Assembly (NCBI GenBank): GCA_904418995.1
Contig: CAJFQF010000002.1
Location: forward strand, 171,778 to 235,777
DNA from: Heritagella_A intestinalis
Lineage (GTDB): Bacteria; Bacillota; Clostridia; Oscillospirales; Acutalibacteraceae
Length of the DNA: 64,000 bases
Direction of reading: 5' to 3'
Shown here: positions 51,533-58,619 of the stretch, in pieces
How the letters are laid out: the number at the start of each line of letters is the position of its first letter
Position numbering within the stretch: position 1 is the first letter of the stretch
Program-made: the position numbers and the translations under genes
The notes under the pieces: model-generated
Seen by the model: the letters and a program-made list of their open reading frames with translations, nothing else
Databases searched by the model: none
Told to the model about the DNA's origin: nothing

Positions 51533-51578
51533 TCGCTATAAGAATTTCGCAGAACTCGCTATAAGAATTTCGCAGAAC
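51533..51578 (-). repeat. Perfect tandem 23-bp repeat in the leader of the ATPase gene
   Basis: Two identical 23-base units (51533-51555 and 51556-51578; each begins TCGCTATAAG and ends CGCAGAAC on the plus strand) abut each other, 15 bases before the ATPase start codon on the minus strand. They lie downstream of the predicted promoter, within the leader, and could be an operator or RNA-binding site, or a recent slippage duplication. Confidence 0.85.
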
Positions 51579-51619
51579 CCATCCGGTGCAATTGCCGAAT
51601 GCCGGTTGCTTTTTAAAAT

Positions 51620-51648
51620 ATCATACATGAAGTATCGACAAAATACAA
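51620..51648 (-). promoter_or_regulatory. Promoter of the ATPase/HEPN-like operon
   Basis: On the minus strand TTGTAT (51643-51648) and TATGAT (51620-51625) are 17 bases apart; the leader would be about 95 bases and contains the tandem repeat. Confidence 0.65.
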
Positions 51649-51817
51649 GGAGATATTTTCGGATTCCATAGAGAAAAGTACAGAAACTACGAAAAAATCC
51701 AGAAACGGTTCTAAACCAGGCACATAGCCGCCAAGGGAAACTTATAAGGAGCGATGACAGAAAAATTGACAGCAATGAGTCTGCATCATTTTCCCGAAAC
51801 AAATTTCAAAATACCAG

Positions 51818-51846
51818 TTGCAAAACAGAAAATGGTATGCTATAAT
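51818..51846 (+). promoter_or_regulatory. Promoter of tRNA-Ala
   Basis: TTGCAA (51818-51823) and a perfect TATAAT (51841-51846) with 17-base spacing, 21 bases before the tRNA. Confidence 0.8.
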
Positions 51847-51867
51847 ATCTATTGTTGTCAGAAAAAT

Positions 51868-51943
51868 GGGCCTGTAGCTCAGCTGGGAGAGCGTTCGGTT
51901 CGCATCCGAGAGGTCAAGGGTTCGAATCCCTCCAGGTCCACCA
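51868..51943 (+). tRNA. tRNA-Ala (anticodon CGC)
   Basis: A 76-base tRNA with encoded CCA. The acceptor stem GGGCCTG/CAGGTCC includes the G3-U70 pair that identifies alanine tRNAs; the anticodon loop TTCGCAT gives CGC; T-arm GGGTTCGAATCCC. It has its own promoter and terminator. It sits at the border between the ATPase/HEPN-like operon and the AT-richer restriction operon. Confidence 0.97.
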
Positions 51944-51947
51944 AAGA

Positions 51948-51998
51948 AGCACCGCAATTTTGATACAATGGGTATCAGGATTGCGGTGCTTTTCTTTT
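51948..51998 (+). terminator. Terminator of tRNA-Ala
   Basis: AGCACCGCAAT (51948-51958) pairs with ATTGCGGTGCT (51980-51990); an inner stem TGATAC/GTATCA extends it. Followed by TTTCTTTT. Confidence 0.88.
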
Positions 51999-52112
51999 GC
52001 TTGATAGTCCTGACTTCAAGGGTTTTTGGGGCTTTTTTCTACCCAGCCGCCACCAGGCAAAGCGGTAGCCTGCCGCCGATCCAGACCGTAAAGATGCTGG
52101 GTAGCAGCAGGC

Positions 52113-52158
52113 TATCGTTTGATTTATGGGTATCGTTTGATTTATGGTCTATCGTTTA
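52113..52158 (+). repeat. Direct repeats near the left edge of the restriction operon
   Basis: TATCGTTTGATTTATGG occurs at 52113-52129 and again at 52131-52147; a third partial copy, TATCGTTTA, starts at 52150. They lie 37 bases before the promoter of the XRE controller. Possible roles are operator sites for that controller or an element border. Confidence 0.7.
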
Positions 52159-52194
52159 TTTTCAGCGAAGTTTTCGAGAAGTCGTCAAATTCTG

Positions 52195-52223
52195 TTGACT
52201 TATCACTCGGAAAACGCTATAAT
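52195..52223 (+). promoter_or_regulatory. Promoter of the restriction-modification operon
   Basis: TTGACT (52195-52200) and a perfect TATAAT (52218-52223) with 17-base spacing, 50 bases before the controller gene. Confidence 0.8.
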
Positions 52224-52272
52224 TAATCGGTCGCTATGGCGGCTTCACTCTTTTGCTTTTAGGGGTATAGCT

Positions 52273-52479
52273 ATGGGTGTTAACTATAAACGGTTATGGA
52301 AGCTCTTAATAGACAAGGATATGACGAAGGCAGATTTACGATCTGCTACTGACATTGCTTCAAGCACACTTACAAAAATGAGCCATAATGAATATGTATC
52401 GCTCGATGTTCTGGTGCGGATTTGTTGCGCTCTTGACTGTGAACTTAATGAAATTGTTGAAATTGAGCACGACAAATAA
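52273..52479 (+). CDS. XRE-family regulator, probable controller of the restriction operon
   Basis: This 68-residue protein is a single Cro/C1-type helix-turn-helix (NYKRLWKLLIDKDMTKADLRSATDIASSTLTKMSHNEYVSLDVLVRICCALDCELNEIVEI), like the YozG group. Its size and position in front of a methyltransferase match controller (C) proteins that time expression of restriction systems. I start at ATG 52273; the frame is open upstream, but that part overlaps the promoter. The direct repeats at 52113 may be its binding sites. Confidence 0.85.
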   Translation: MGVNYKRLWKLLIDKDMTKADLRSATDIASSTLTKMSHNEYVSLDVLVRICCALDCELNEIVEIEHDK

Positions 52480-52509
52480 AACGGAACGTAACTACAGGAG
52501 GAAACCGAT

Positions 52510-53625
52510 ATGAACAAGCACTACGCAATTTCTCTTTTTTCAGGTGCTGGTGGATTGGATTTGGGAGTTGAAGCTGCCGGCTTTACTACTAAGCTCTGCA
52601 CAGATATAGATGACTTTAGTTGCAGAACACTGCGGCTTAATAAGAAAAAACTCTCTGGAACTAAATATCCGTTTTTATCAGAGGCTACCATAATCCAACG
52701 TAATATCAAAGACTATCCTTCTGATGAAATTCTGCAAGATGCCAACATTCTTCGAGAGGAAGTTGACCTTGTTTACGGAGGCCCTCCCTGTCAGGCTTTT
52801 TCAGTTTTTGGAAAAAGAATGGGTTTTAATGACCCACGCGGCACCTTGTTATGGGATTATATTCGCGTGATAAAAGATATTCAACCGAAAACTTTTATAT
52901 TTGAAAATGTGGCCGGATTGTTAACTATAGATGATGGCTCCGTATTTAATCTCCTGCTCGATGAGCTATCTAAGGGTTCGGATGGGGCAACGAATTATAC
53001 GCTTTCATTCAAGCTCTTAAATACCGCTTCTTTTGGTGTACCACAATACCGCCAACGGGTTATTATTTATGGTGTTCGTAAAGATATTGCTGAGGCCATT
53101 CCCATGCCAGACCCTACTCACTACCTTTATCCAGAACAACCAGAAGAGGGGCTCCTGCCTCCGGCAACCGTAGGAGAAGCGCTCCGAGGTTTACCACTTG
53201 AGCCGACACCTGATATCCCGAATCACATTGGCCGTGTTCACGGTGAAGCAGTTAAAGATAGGTACCGTAAGCTGGCATATGGAGAGAGAGACTCCAAAAC
53301 GCGAATCAATAAACTTGATCCCAATCGGCCCAGTTTTACCATAGTTGTCGGCTCAGACAAGGGTGGTGGTAAAGGCCATGTACACCCGTTTTCGCCTCGT
53401 GAAGTTACCCCACGGGAATCCGCTCGAATGCAGACCTTTCCCGATTTCTGGGTTTTTACCGGCACAAGTAGACACCCGATTCGCCAGGTTGGAAACGCAG
53501 TACCCCCATTATTTGCAGGTGTTGTTGCATCTAACCTGCTGAGATATGGATTCCACGAAATTGATGCGCCGAACCATGCAGATTTAATTGCTCGCCTTGG
53601 CTTGGATTACCTTGTGCGCGATTAA
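52510..53625 (+). CDS. DNA (cytosine-5)-methyltransferase
   Basis: A 371-residue m5C methyltransferase. Motif I is ISLFSGAGGLDLGVEAAGF (SAM binding, residues 7-25), motif IV GGPPCQAFSVFG with catalytic C94, motif VI FENVAGL (131-137), motif VIII QYRQRVIIYG (179-188), and motifs IX-X SARMQTF and RQVGNAVPPLFAGV. All catalytic motifs are present. It should protect the host genome against the nuclease encoded downstream. Related LlaJI systems have two such enzymes; only one is here. RBS CAGGAGGAAACC. Confidence 0.95.
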   Translation: MNKHYAISLFSGAGGLDLGVEAAGFTTKLCTDIDDFSCRTLRLNKKKLSGTKYPFLSEATIIQRNIKDYPSDEILQDANILREEVDLVYGGPPCQAFSVFGKRMGFNDPRGTLLWDYIRVIKDIQPKTFIFENVAGLLTIDDGSVFNLLLDELSKGSDGATNYTLSFKLLNTASFGVPQYRQRVIIYGVRKDIAEAIPMPDPTHYLYPEQPEEGLLPPATVGEALRGLPLEPTPDIPNHIGRVHGEAVKDRYRKLAYGERDSKTRINKLDPNRPSFTIVVGSDKGGGKGHVHPFSPREVTPRESARMQTFPDFWVFTGTSRHPIRQVGNAVPPLFAGVVASNLLRYGFHEIDAPNHADLIARLGLDYLVRD

Positions 53626-53641
53626 GGGGAGGGAATGATAA

Positions 53642-56032
53642 ATGGCATTGCCAACTGAGCCCATTATTAAGAAATTTTTTACTAATAAAATTGAAAGCAC
53701 ACGGGATGATTGGTACTCGTATCTTATACACATTGCTCGTATTTTCTACAGCATGGATGGTGAGCAATACGATCGCGATAAATTGTTGGAAAAATTCTCC
53801 ACGATGAGTGGCCGTGCTGCTTCTGCGCAAAGAGATGCTGCCAATTTTCGTGATGAGTTTGGCGCGTATGGTACATATTTAGGCATCTATCACTTAAAAC
53901 AGACCGGCACATCGTGGCAAATTGTTGTGTCTGAGGCGGCAAAACAGTTTTTATGCACAGAAAACCCTAATGCTGCTGCTTTTTGCCGTTCTCAATTATC
54001 ACTATTTCAGTATCCTAACGGAGCTGGAGCGGTGATTTCCACCCATGGATCTGTTACTGTTCAGGGTAACAGCAAAAGTGATACGATGAGAGAACTGTCA
54101 CATAATATTCGGCTTAACCCGTTTAGGCTTATCTGCCGAATTGTTGTATCGCTGGTTGAAACACAGAATATTCCTGTTCATCAGGTTTCGATTCCTTACC
54201 AGGTCCTATTCTGTATGGTTAATGATGACAGAATTAATACCCAGTATGATCCGGCACTGGATACGATCTCAACAGTATTCAATGAATACAGAGACGCAGG
54301 AGATTCTGTTCCGATGGCCCTGGATGGATTGACTAATTTCAAAAGAAACTTTCACATCCTCGAAAAAACGGGGCTATTTATTAGGGATTCTCGGTTTGGA
54401 CTCCAAGTATCACAGGTAAATCCATCTGCAGCTTATGACTGTATCAAGGCAATCAGCAACATAGCTTTTAATTTCACCGCCTTTGAGGATGAATATGGGA
54501 CCCCGGATGAGGAATCGGTTAAAGAGATAATCTCTGGCTCAGCATGGGGTGAATACTATGACGCCGCAAACCTTCCGTTAGAAACCCTGGCAACCTTGGG
54601 TGTGGAGATTGATACTCCGCCACTGCCGCATCGTTCCTTTTCATCAAGCAGTGACGCAGTTGATACCGAGAGCCTACGCCAACAATGGATGCGCATGGAC
54701 AATCAGCCATTTATTCGCTCCTGCCTGGATTTCATGAAATCCCATGCTTTGTTTACGGATTTGACGCTGGAAATACTCCAAAGCAAAGATCAGTGCTCGC
54801 GTCTCTTCCGCCACAACTCCTTGAACGGAATCTTACTGCGTGTAGACCCCAGTGTGCCGGATGACGAGCAGCGCAAAGATTCCAATGGAAATGCACGGTA
54901 TTACTCCGATAAGTACTCCATAGAAGATGCTGACTATTTCGTATCCTCGGAATGGAGACCGGACCGGGAGGACGCCAGAAAGCCGTTCATCGATTGGATC
55001 TTCTCCCTCATGCAGAAGGTGAAGTTTCACACTGGCTATCCAAGTACGTTTGCGCGCAACCGCATCCTGTTTGGAGCCCCAGGTACCGGTAAGAGCTACA
55101 CGCTTAACAAAGAAAAGGATGAATTGCTGGCTGACGGCGGTGATTATGAGCGGGTGACCTTCCACCCCGATTACTCTTATGCGAACTTTGTCGGCACATA
55201 TAAACCGGTTCCATGCAAAGACAGTGAGGGCAAAGACGCAATCACCTATACTTATGTGCCTGGGCCGTTTATGCGTACCTATGTCAAAGCCCTCAAAAAC
55301 AGCAGAACGGATACGCCTAAGCCTTTTTTACTTATAATTGAGGAGATTAACCGTGCAAATGTAGCTGCGGTGTTTGGGGATGTATTCCAGCTGTTGGATC
55401 GCAACGACAATGAGGTTAGCGAGTACCCGATTCAGGCAACCGAAGACATCAAGAAGTATCTGGCATCCCCTGATGTTCTGGGTGGATCTCCGGAAGATTA
55501 CGCCGAAATTCGCATCCCAGATAATATGTTCATCTGGGCAACCATGAACAGCGCCGACCAGGGGGTGTTCCCGATGGATACCGCATTTAAACGCAGATGG
55601 GACTTCACCTACCTCGGCATTGATGACAGCGAAGCCGGAATTATAGGGAAAAAGGTTATCCTCGGTCAAGGTGACTACCGCCGCATCGTTGAGTGGAACG
55701 AGCTGCGCAAGGCGATTAATGCTGAGTTGATTCCTTTTAAAGTAAATGAGGACAAACTGATGGGACCGTACTTTATTTCCAAGAAAAACATCCCGGATGG
55801 TGAAATGTTCGATCCTGCAGTCTTTACTCGAATTTTTAAAAACAAGGTAATCATGTACCTGTTCGATGATGCCGCAAAGCAGAAACGCGCTACCCTCTTT
55901 GCCGGCTGTGAGGAAGAGTCGAGGACACAATATTCGAAAATATGCAGGGAATTTGACACGAAGGGTGTTTCCATTTTCTGCGAGAAGATTCGTAACCGAT
56001 TCATTGATGTGCCGGGGGATGATGGCGAATGA
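53642..56032 (+). CDS. McrB-type GTPase subunit of a LlaJI-like restriction system
   Basis: The 796-residue protein has an N-terminal part of about 440 residues for DNA recognition, where I recognise no domain, and a C-terminal AAA+ domain of the McrB type: FGAPGTGKSYTL (Walker A, G478-S485), FLLIIEEINRANVAAVFGDVFQLLDR (Walker B), FIWATMNSADQGVFPMDTAFKRRWDF, where N636-S-A-D639 replaces the usual NTAD of McrB, and ends with an AAA lid. It should hydrolyse GTP to move on DNA and drive cleavage with its partner, whose start overlaps its end by four bases. Confidence 0.92.
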   Translation: MALPTEPIIKKFFTNKIESTRDDWYSYLIHIARIFYSMDGEQYDRDKLLEKFSTMSGRAASAQRDAANFRDEFGAYGTYLGIYHLKQTGTSWQIVVSEAAKQFLCTENPNAAAFCRSQLSLFQYPNGAGAVISTHGSVTVQGNSKSDTMRELSHNIRLNPFRLICRIVVSLVETQNIPVHQVSIPYQVLFCMVNDDRINTQYDPALDTISTVFNEYRDAGDSVPMALDGLTNFKRNFHILEKTGLFIRDSRFGLQVSQVNPSAAYDCIKAISNIAFNFTAFEDEYGTPDEESVKEIISGSAWGEYYDAANLPLETLATLGVEIDTPPLPHRSFSSSSDAVDTESLRQQWMRMDNQPFIRSCLDFMKSHALFTDLTLEILQSKDQCSRLFRHNSLNGILLRVDPSVPDDEQRKDSNGNARYYSDKYSIEDADYFVSSEWRPDREDARKPFIDWIFSLMQKVKFHTGYPSTFARNRILFGAPGTGKSYTLNKEKDELLADGGDYERVTFHPDYSYANFVGTYKPVPCKDSEGKDAITYTYVPGPFMRTYVKALKNSRTDTPKPFLLIIEEINRANVAAVFGDVFQLLDRNDNEVSEYPIQATEDIKKYLASPDVLGGSPEDYAEIRIPDNMFIWATMNSADQGVFPMDTAFKRRWDFTYLGIDDSEAGIIGKKVILGQGDYRRIVEWNELRKAINAELIPFKVNEDKLMGPYFISKKNIPDGEMFDPAVFTRIFKNKVIMYLFDDAAKQKRATLFAGCEEESRTQYSKICREFDTKGVSIFCEKIRNRFIDVPGDDGE

Positions 56033-57501
56033 TCTCGGTTTTCTTGCGTGAGCAAAGGCGCTATACTCAAGATGAGCTGGTAAATTTGCTCCAATGCACT
56101 GAAGAAAAGGCGGTTCGGATATTACGACGGCTGAAAGAGTATGGGGTTCTTAAGGCGGTCAGGGCGGATGATACCCAGAGGAGTCTTACGGACCTCGTGG
56201 ATGATGATGTGGAAATAGCGGACGTAGAAATTGGGGAAAACGAATACCTCTACGTTTTTACGTTTGTTGGTGTTATCACCATCGAGGGGCGTGTGCTTAA
56301 GTGCTACCCTAAATACCTTCCCGATGCCACAGATCCTAAACCAGCTTTGAAGCAAGTACTAAAAGTGCTGGAGAAGTATAACTCCAGAGAACAGATTATC
56401 CGTATGTATAATGAAACCAGTGACAGCAGTGCCTTTAATATGCTGGCTGTCATGCTGTTTCTCCTCCAGGACTATTTTGAGTGTGGAGCTTATACAAACA
56501 CACAGGACATCATTGAGACCAACGGGTCCGGTGATATCCTGTGGGACAAAACAATCAATGAAACCTTTACTCTCCTGAGCAACAACCGGCCCTATTACCC
56601 GGAGTTGCTGACTGTGAAACGTGTAGTTGATGATTTTGACTACTTTAAACGGCTGCATGAGTGTATTTTGACCCGTTGCACAGCTGAACTGCGGGATGCT
56701 GACCTCTTGGATTTATTTGATATCCTTGGTGTGGATATTTCTGATGAGGAGCTGGAGGATTTTGGAGAAACAGAGTATATCTTGGATCGCATCGCCAAGG
56801 AGCTTAACGTCCAATTTAACACTCGAAAGCAGCTTCTGTTAAAGACATTGTACGCTTTTGTAGCAAATAGCAGTACCTTGGATGATTTGGACTGCTTTAG
56901 TATGTTCGGGACAAATAGCTTTAATCTGGTCTGGGAACGAGTCTGTGCCGATGTCCTCGACAACCAGCTTCAGAAGCCCATCGGGGGTCTACGCTTGCCG
57001 GTTCCGCTGGCTGAACAGTATCGTGCCAAAAGACATAAAAAGCTCATAGAACTGATTGATAAGCCTGTGTGGATCGGTGAAGACCCTGATAAAGGAGCCT
57101 TCTCAAAAACAGCGGAGGACACACTGATACCCGACCTCGTTACTATAGTAAATATTGATGGCGAATATCAGTTTATCATCTTTGACGCCAAATATTACAA
57201 CCTTCAGCTGGAGCCAAATAAAAAACTACGCGGCCAGCCTGGAATCGAGTCGATTACAAAGCAATATCTGTATCAACTGGCGTACAAACCTTTTGTCGAT
57301 GCCCACGGAATCACAAACGTGAAAAATTGTTTCCTTATGCCAACTGCTGGGGATACAGTAATCGTCAAAGGAAAGGTGTCTCTCGCCATGCTGAGCAACC
57401 TGAATTTGCAGGACATCCAAATTAGGCTCGTCCCAGCAAAATTGATGTACCGACACTATCTGGAGAACACAAAGTTGGACGTGGGTGCGCTTCGGCTATA
57501 G
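56029..57501 (+). CDS. LlaJI/McrC-type restriction endonuclease subunit
   Basis: This 490-residue protein is the nuclease partner of the McrB-like GTPase. An N-terminal winged helix (REQRRYTQDELVNLLQCTEEKAVRILRRLKEYGVL) precedes a middle domain with the McrC-like VGVITIEGRVLKCYPKYL, and the C-terminal PD-(D/E)xK nuclease core LIPDLVTIVNIDGEYQFIIFDAKYY with D369, D386 and K388. It is typical of the LlaJI family. ATG 56029 lies inside the GTPase gene. Together with the methyltransferase this makes a GTP-dependent restriction-modification system, not a modification-dependent type IV one. Confidence 0.9.
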   Translation: MISVFLREQRRYTQDELVNLLQCTEEKAVRILRRLKEYGVLKAVRADDTQRSLTDLVDDDVEIADVEIGENEYLYVFTFVGVITIEGRVLKCYPKYLPDATDPKPALKQVLKVLEKYNSREQIIRMYNETSDSSAFNMLAVMLFLLQDYFECGAYTNTQDIIETNGSGDILWDKTINETFTLLSNNRPYYPELLTVKRVVDDFDYFKRLHECILTRCTAELRDADLLDLFDILGVDISDEELEDFGETEYILDRIAKELNVQFNTRKQLLLKTLYAFVANSSTLDDLDCFSMFGTNSFNLVWERVCADVLDNQLQKPIGGLRLPVPLAEQYRAKRHKKLIELIDKPVWIGEDPDKGAFSKTAEDTLIPDLVTIVNIDGEYQFIIFDAKYYNLQLEPNKKLRGQPGIESITKQYLYQLAYKPFVDAHGITNVKNCFLMPTAGDTVIVKGKVSLAMLSNLNLQDIQIRLVPAKLMYRHYLENTKLDVGALRL

Positions 57502-57504
57502 TTT

Positions 57505-57996
57505 TTATACTTTTGCTGCGACCACCGGCACTCCCATTCTCCGAGCATAGTCTATGGTGTTCTTCGTCCCGCTGGGCTGGCCGTTCCACACAGCAACCAC
57601 CCTGGCGGCGTGATTCACCATCCACTCATTCCTCCGCTGGAAGCAACTGCGGCTGTACCCTGGGCAGATGAACCGCACGAGGTCAGCGGCAGACAGGATT
57701 GCCTGGTAGCGTTCCTGCCAGCTCTGCTTCCACCCTCGCTCGAAGCCCTGGTACGGGCAAGCGCAGATCAGCCGGACAGCTTCGCCAGCGTCCCGGAGCC
57801 GGAGCACGATCTCCGCAGCCCAGATGTCCACGCCACGAGCCATACCGGTAATAAAGACATTGAATCCGTCAGCAATAGCCTGGCGGATTTCTTTTTCCAG
57901 AGCAGCAGTCACCACGCCCTCTGGGGCCTGCAGCTTTTCCGGCCTATGCCCGGTGAAACAGCACCGATGCATCCTCTTCTCTGCTTCTGTCGCCAT
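57505..57996 (-). CDS. SLOG-superfamily protein (DUF1273)
   Basis: A 163-residue protein with RCCFTGHRPEKLQAPEG (residues 10-26), the YpsA/DUF1273 signature, plus FITGMARGVDIWAAEIVLRLRD, and AVWNGQPSGTKNTIDYARRMG at the C-terminus. This is a second SLOG protein in the window, of the phage/ICE-associated kind. GTAC GGTC-adjacent GGAGGT serves as RBS for ATG 57996. It converges with the restriction operon (three-base gap) and is divergent from the XRE gene at 58125. Confidence 0.88.
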   Translation of the reverse strand: MATEAEKRMHRCCFTGHRPEKLQAPEGVVTAALEKEIRQAIADGFNVFITGMARGVDIWAAEIVLRLRDAGEAVRLICACPYQGFERGWKQSWQERYQAILSAADLVRFICPGYSRSCFQRRNEWMVNHAARVVAVWNGQPSGTKNTIDYARRMGVPVVAAKV

Positions 57997-58042
57997 GACC
58001 GTACCTCCACCACCTGAATACCTGCCCTCTTTACAGTTTAAC

Positions 58043-58051
58043 ATAACGGTA
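58043..58051. promoter_or_regulatory. Candidate operator between SLOG and XRE genes
   Basis: ATAACGGTA (TACCGTTAT on the minus strand) in the divergent intergenic region. The same 9-mer recurs at 58475-58483, and a one-base variant at 58491-58499. No clear -35/-10 pair is visible in this region. Confidence 0.4.
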
Positions 58052-58124
58052 GTTTCAATACAAGTTAGCTGTATCGGAGCCACCGAGTTGAACGGTAAAA
58101 TAGTTACAGGAAGGTGGTGGCGCA

Positions 58125-58436
58125 ATGGACACAAACCAGAGGCTCCGGCGGTTACTGGATGAACGGGGCTGGACGGAATATAAACTGTCTAAGGTCTGCG
58201 GCTTGTCGCAGTCAACCTTGGCAAATATTTTTAAGCGGAACACCGTGCCTTCCATCACCACGTTAGAGGTTATCTGCAAAGGCTTTGGTATCACCCTCTC
58301 ACAGTTTTTTGCAGATGGGGAGATGGTAGAGATGACCCCGGAACTCAAAGAGGTGTTTGAGAGCTGGATGGCTCTCACCCCCTCTCAGAAATCCGCCGCC
58401 TTACAGATGCTCAAGGCCATGAGCCAGAATGAATAA
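58125..58436 (+). CDS. XRE-family transcriptional regulator
   Basis: This 103-residue protein has a helix-turn-helix (NQRLRRLLDERGWTEYKLSKVCGLSQSTLANIFKRNTVPSITTLEVICKGFGITLSQFF, residues 3-61) and a short helical tail. The form is common as repressor of mobile elements in Firmicutes. RBS AGGAAGGTGG. It probably controls itself, the divergent SLOG gene and perhaps the recombinase, as TACCGTTAT-like sites flank it. Confidence 0.88.
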   Translation: MDTNQRLRRLLDERGWTEYKLSKVCGLSQSTLANIFKRNTVPSITTLEVICKGFGITLSQFFADGEMVEMTPELKEVFESWMALTPSQKSAALQMLKAMSQNE

Positions 58437-58440
58437 ATAG

Positions 58441-58467
58441 GAAGCCTTCGGGCTTCTTATTTTTTTG
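58441..58467 (+). terminator. Terminator after the XRE gene
   Basis: GAAGCC-TTCG-GGCTTC (58441-58456) followed by TTATTTTTTTG. Confidence 0.9.
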
Positions 58468-58474
58468 CCTCCAA

Positions 58475-58510
58475 TACCGTTATTGTGAGTGACCGTTATC
58501 GTTTAGTTTA
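58475..58510. promoter_or_regulatory. Candidate operator pair upstream of the recombinase
   Basis: TACCGTTAT (58475-58483) and GACCGTTAT (58491-58499), 16 bases apart, followed by TATCGTTTAGTTTA (58497-58510), which resembles the direct repeats at 52113. A TATAAT lies at 58533-58538 but without a good -35, as expected for a regulated promoter. Confidence 0.4.
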
Positions 58511-58619
58511 ACACCAAGGCAGGATTTCCCGGTATAATAAATGGTGCGCCGGCTCCAAGCTGCTGTGGTTGGTGGAAACCCTGCTGCCACAATCATGCAG
58601 CGGGAGGGGGTGAACGACC

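Noticed and set aside
51536..51802. 88-residue minus-strand frame between the ATPase gene and tRNA-Ala
   Set aside because: It covers the predicted promoter and the tandem repeats of the ATPase operon, and its Phe/Leu/Arg-rich sequence reflects AT-rich intergenic DNA.
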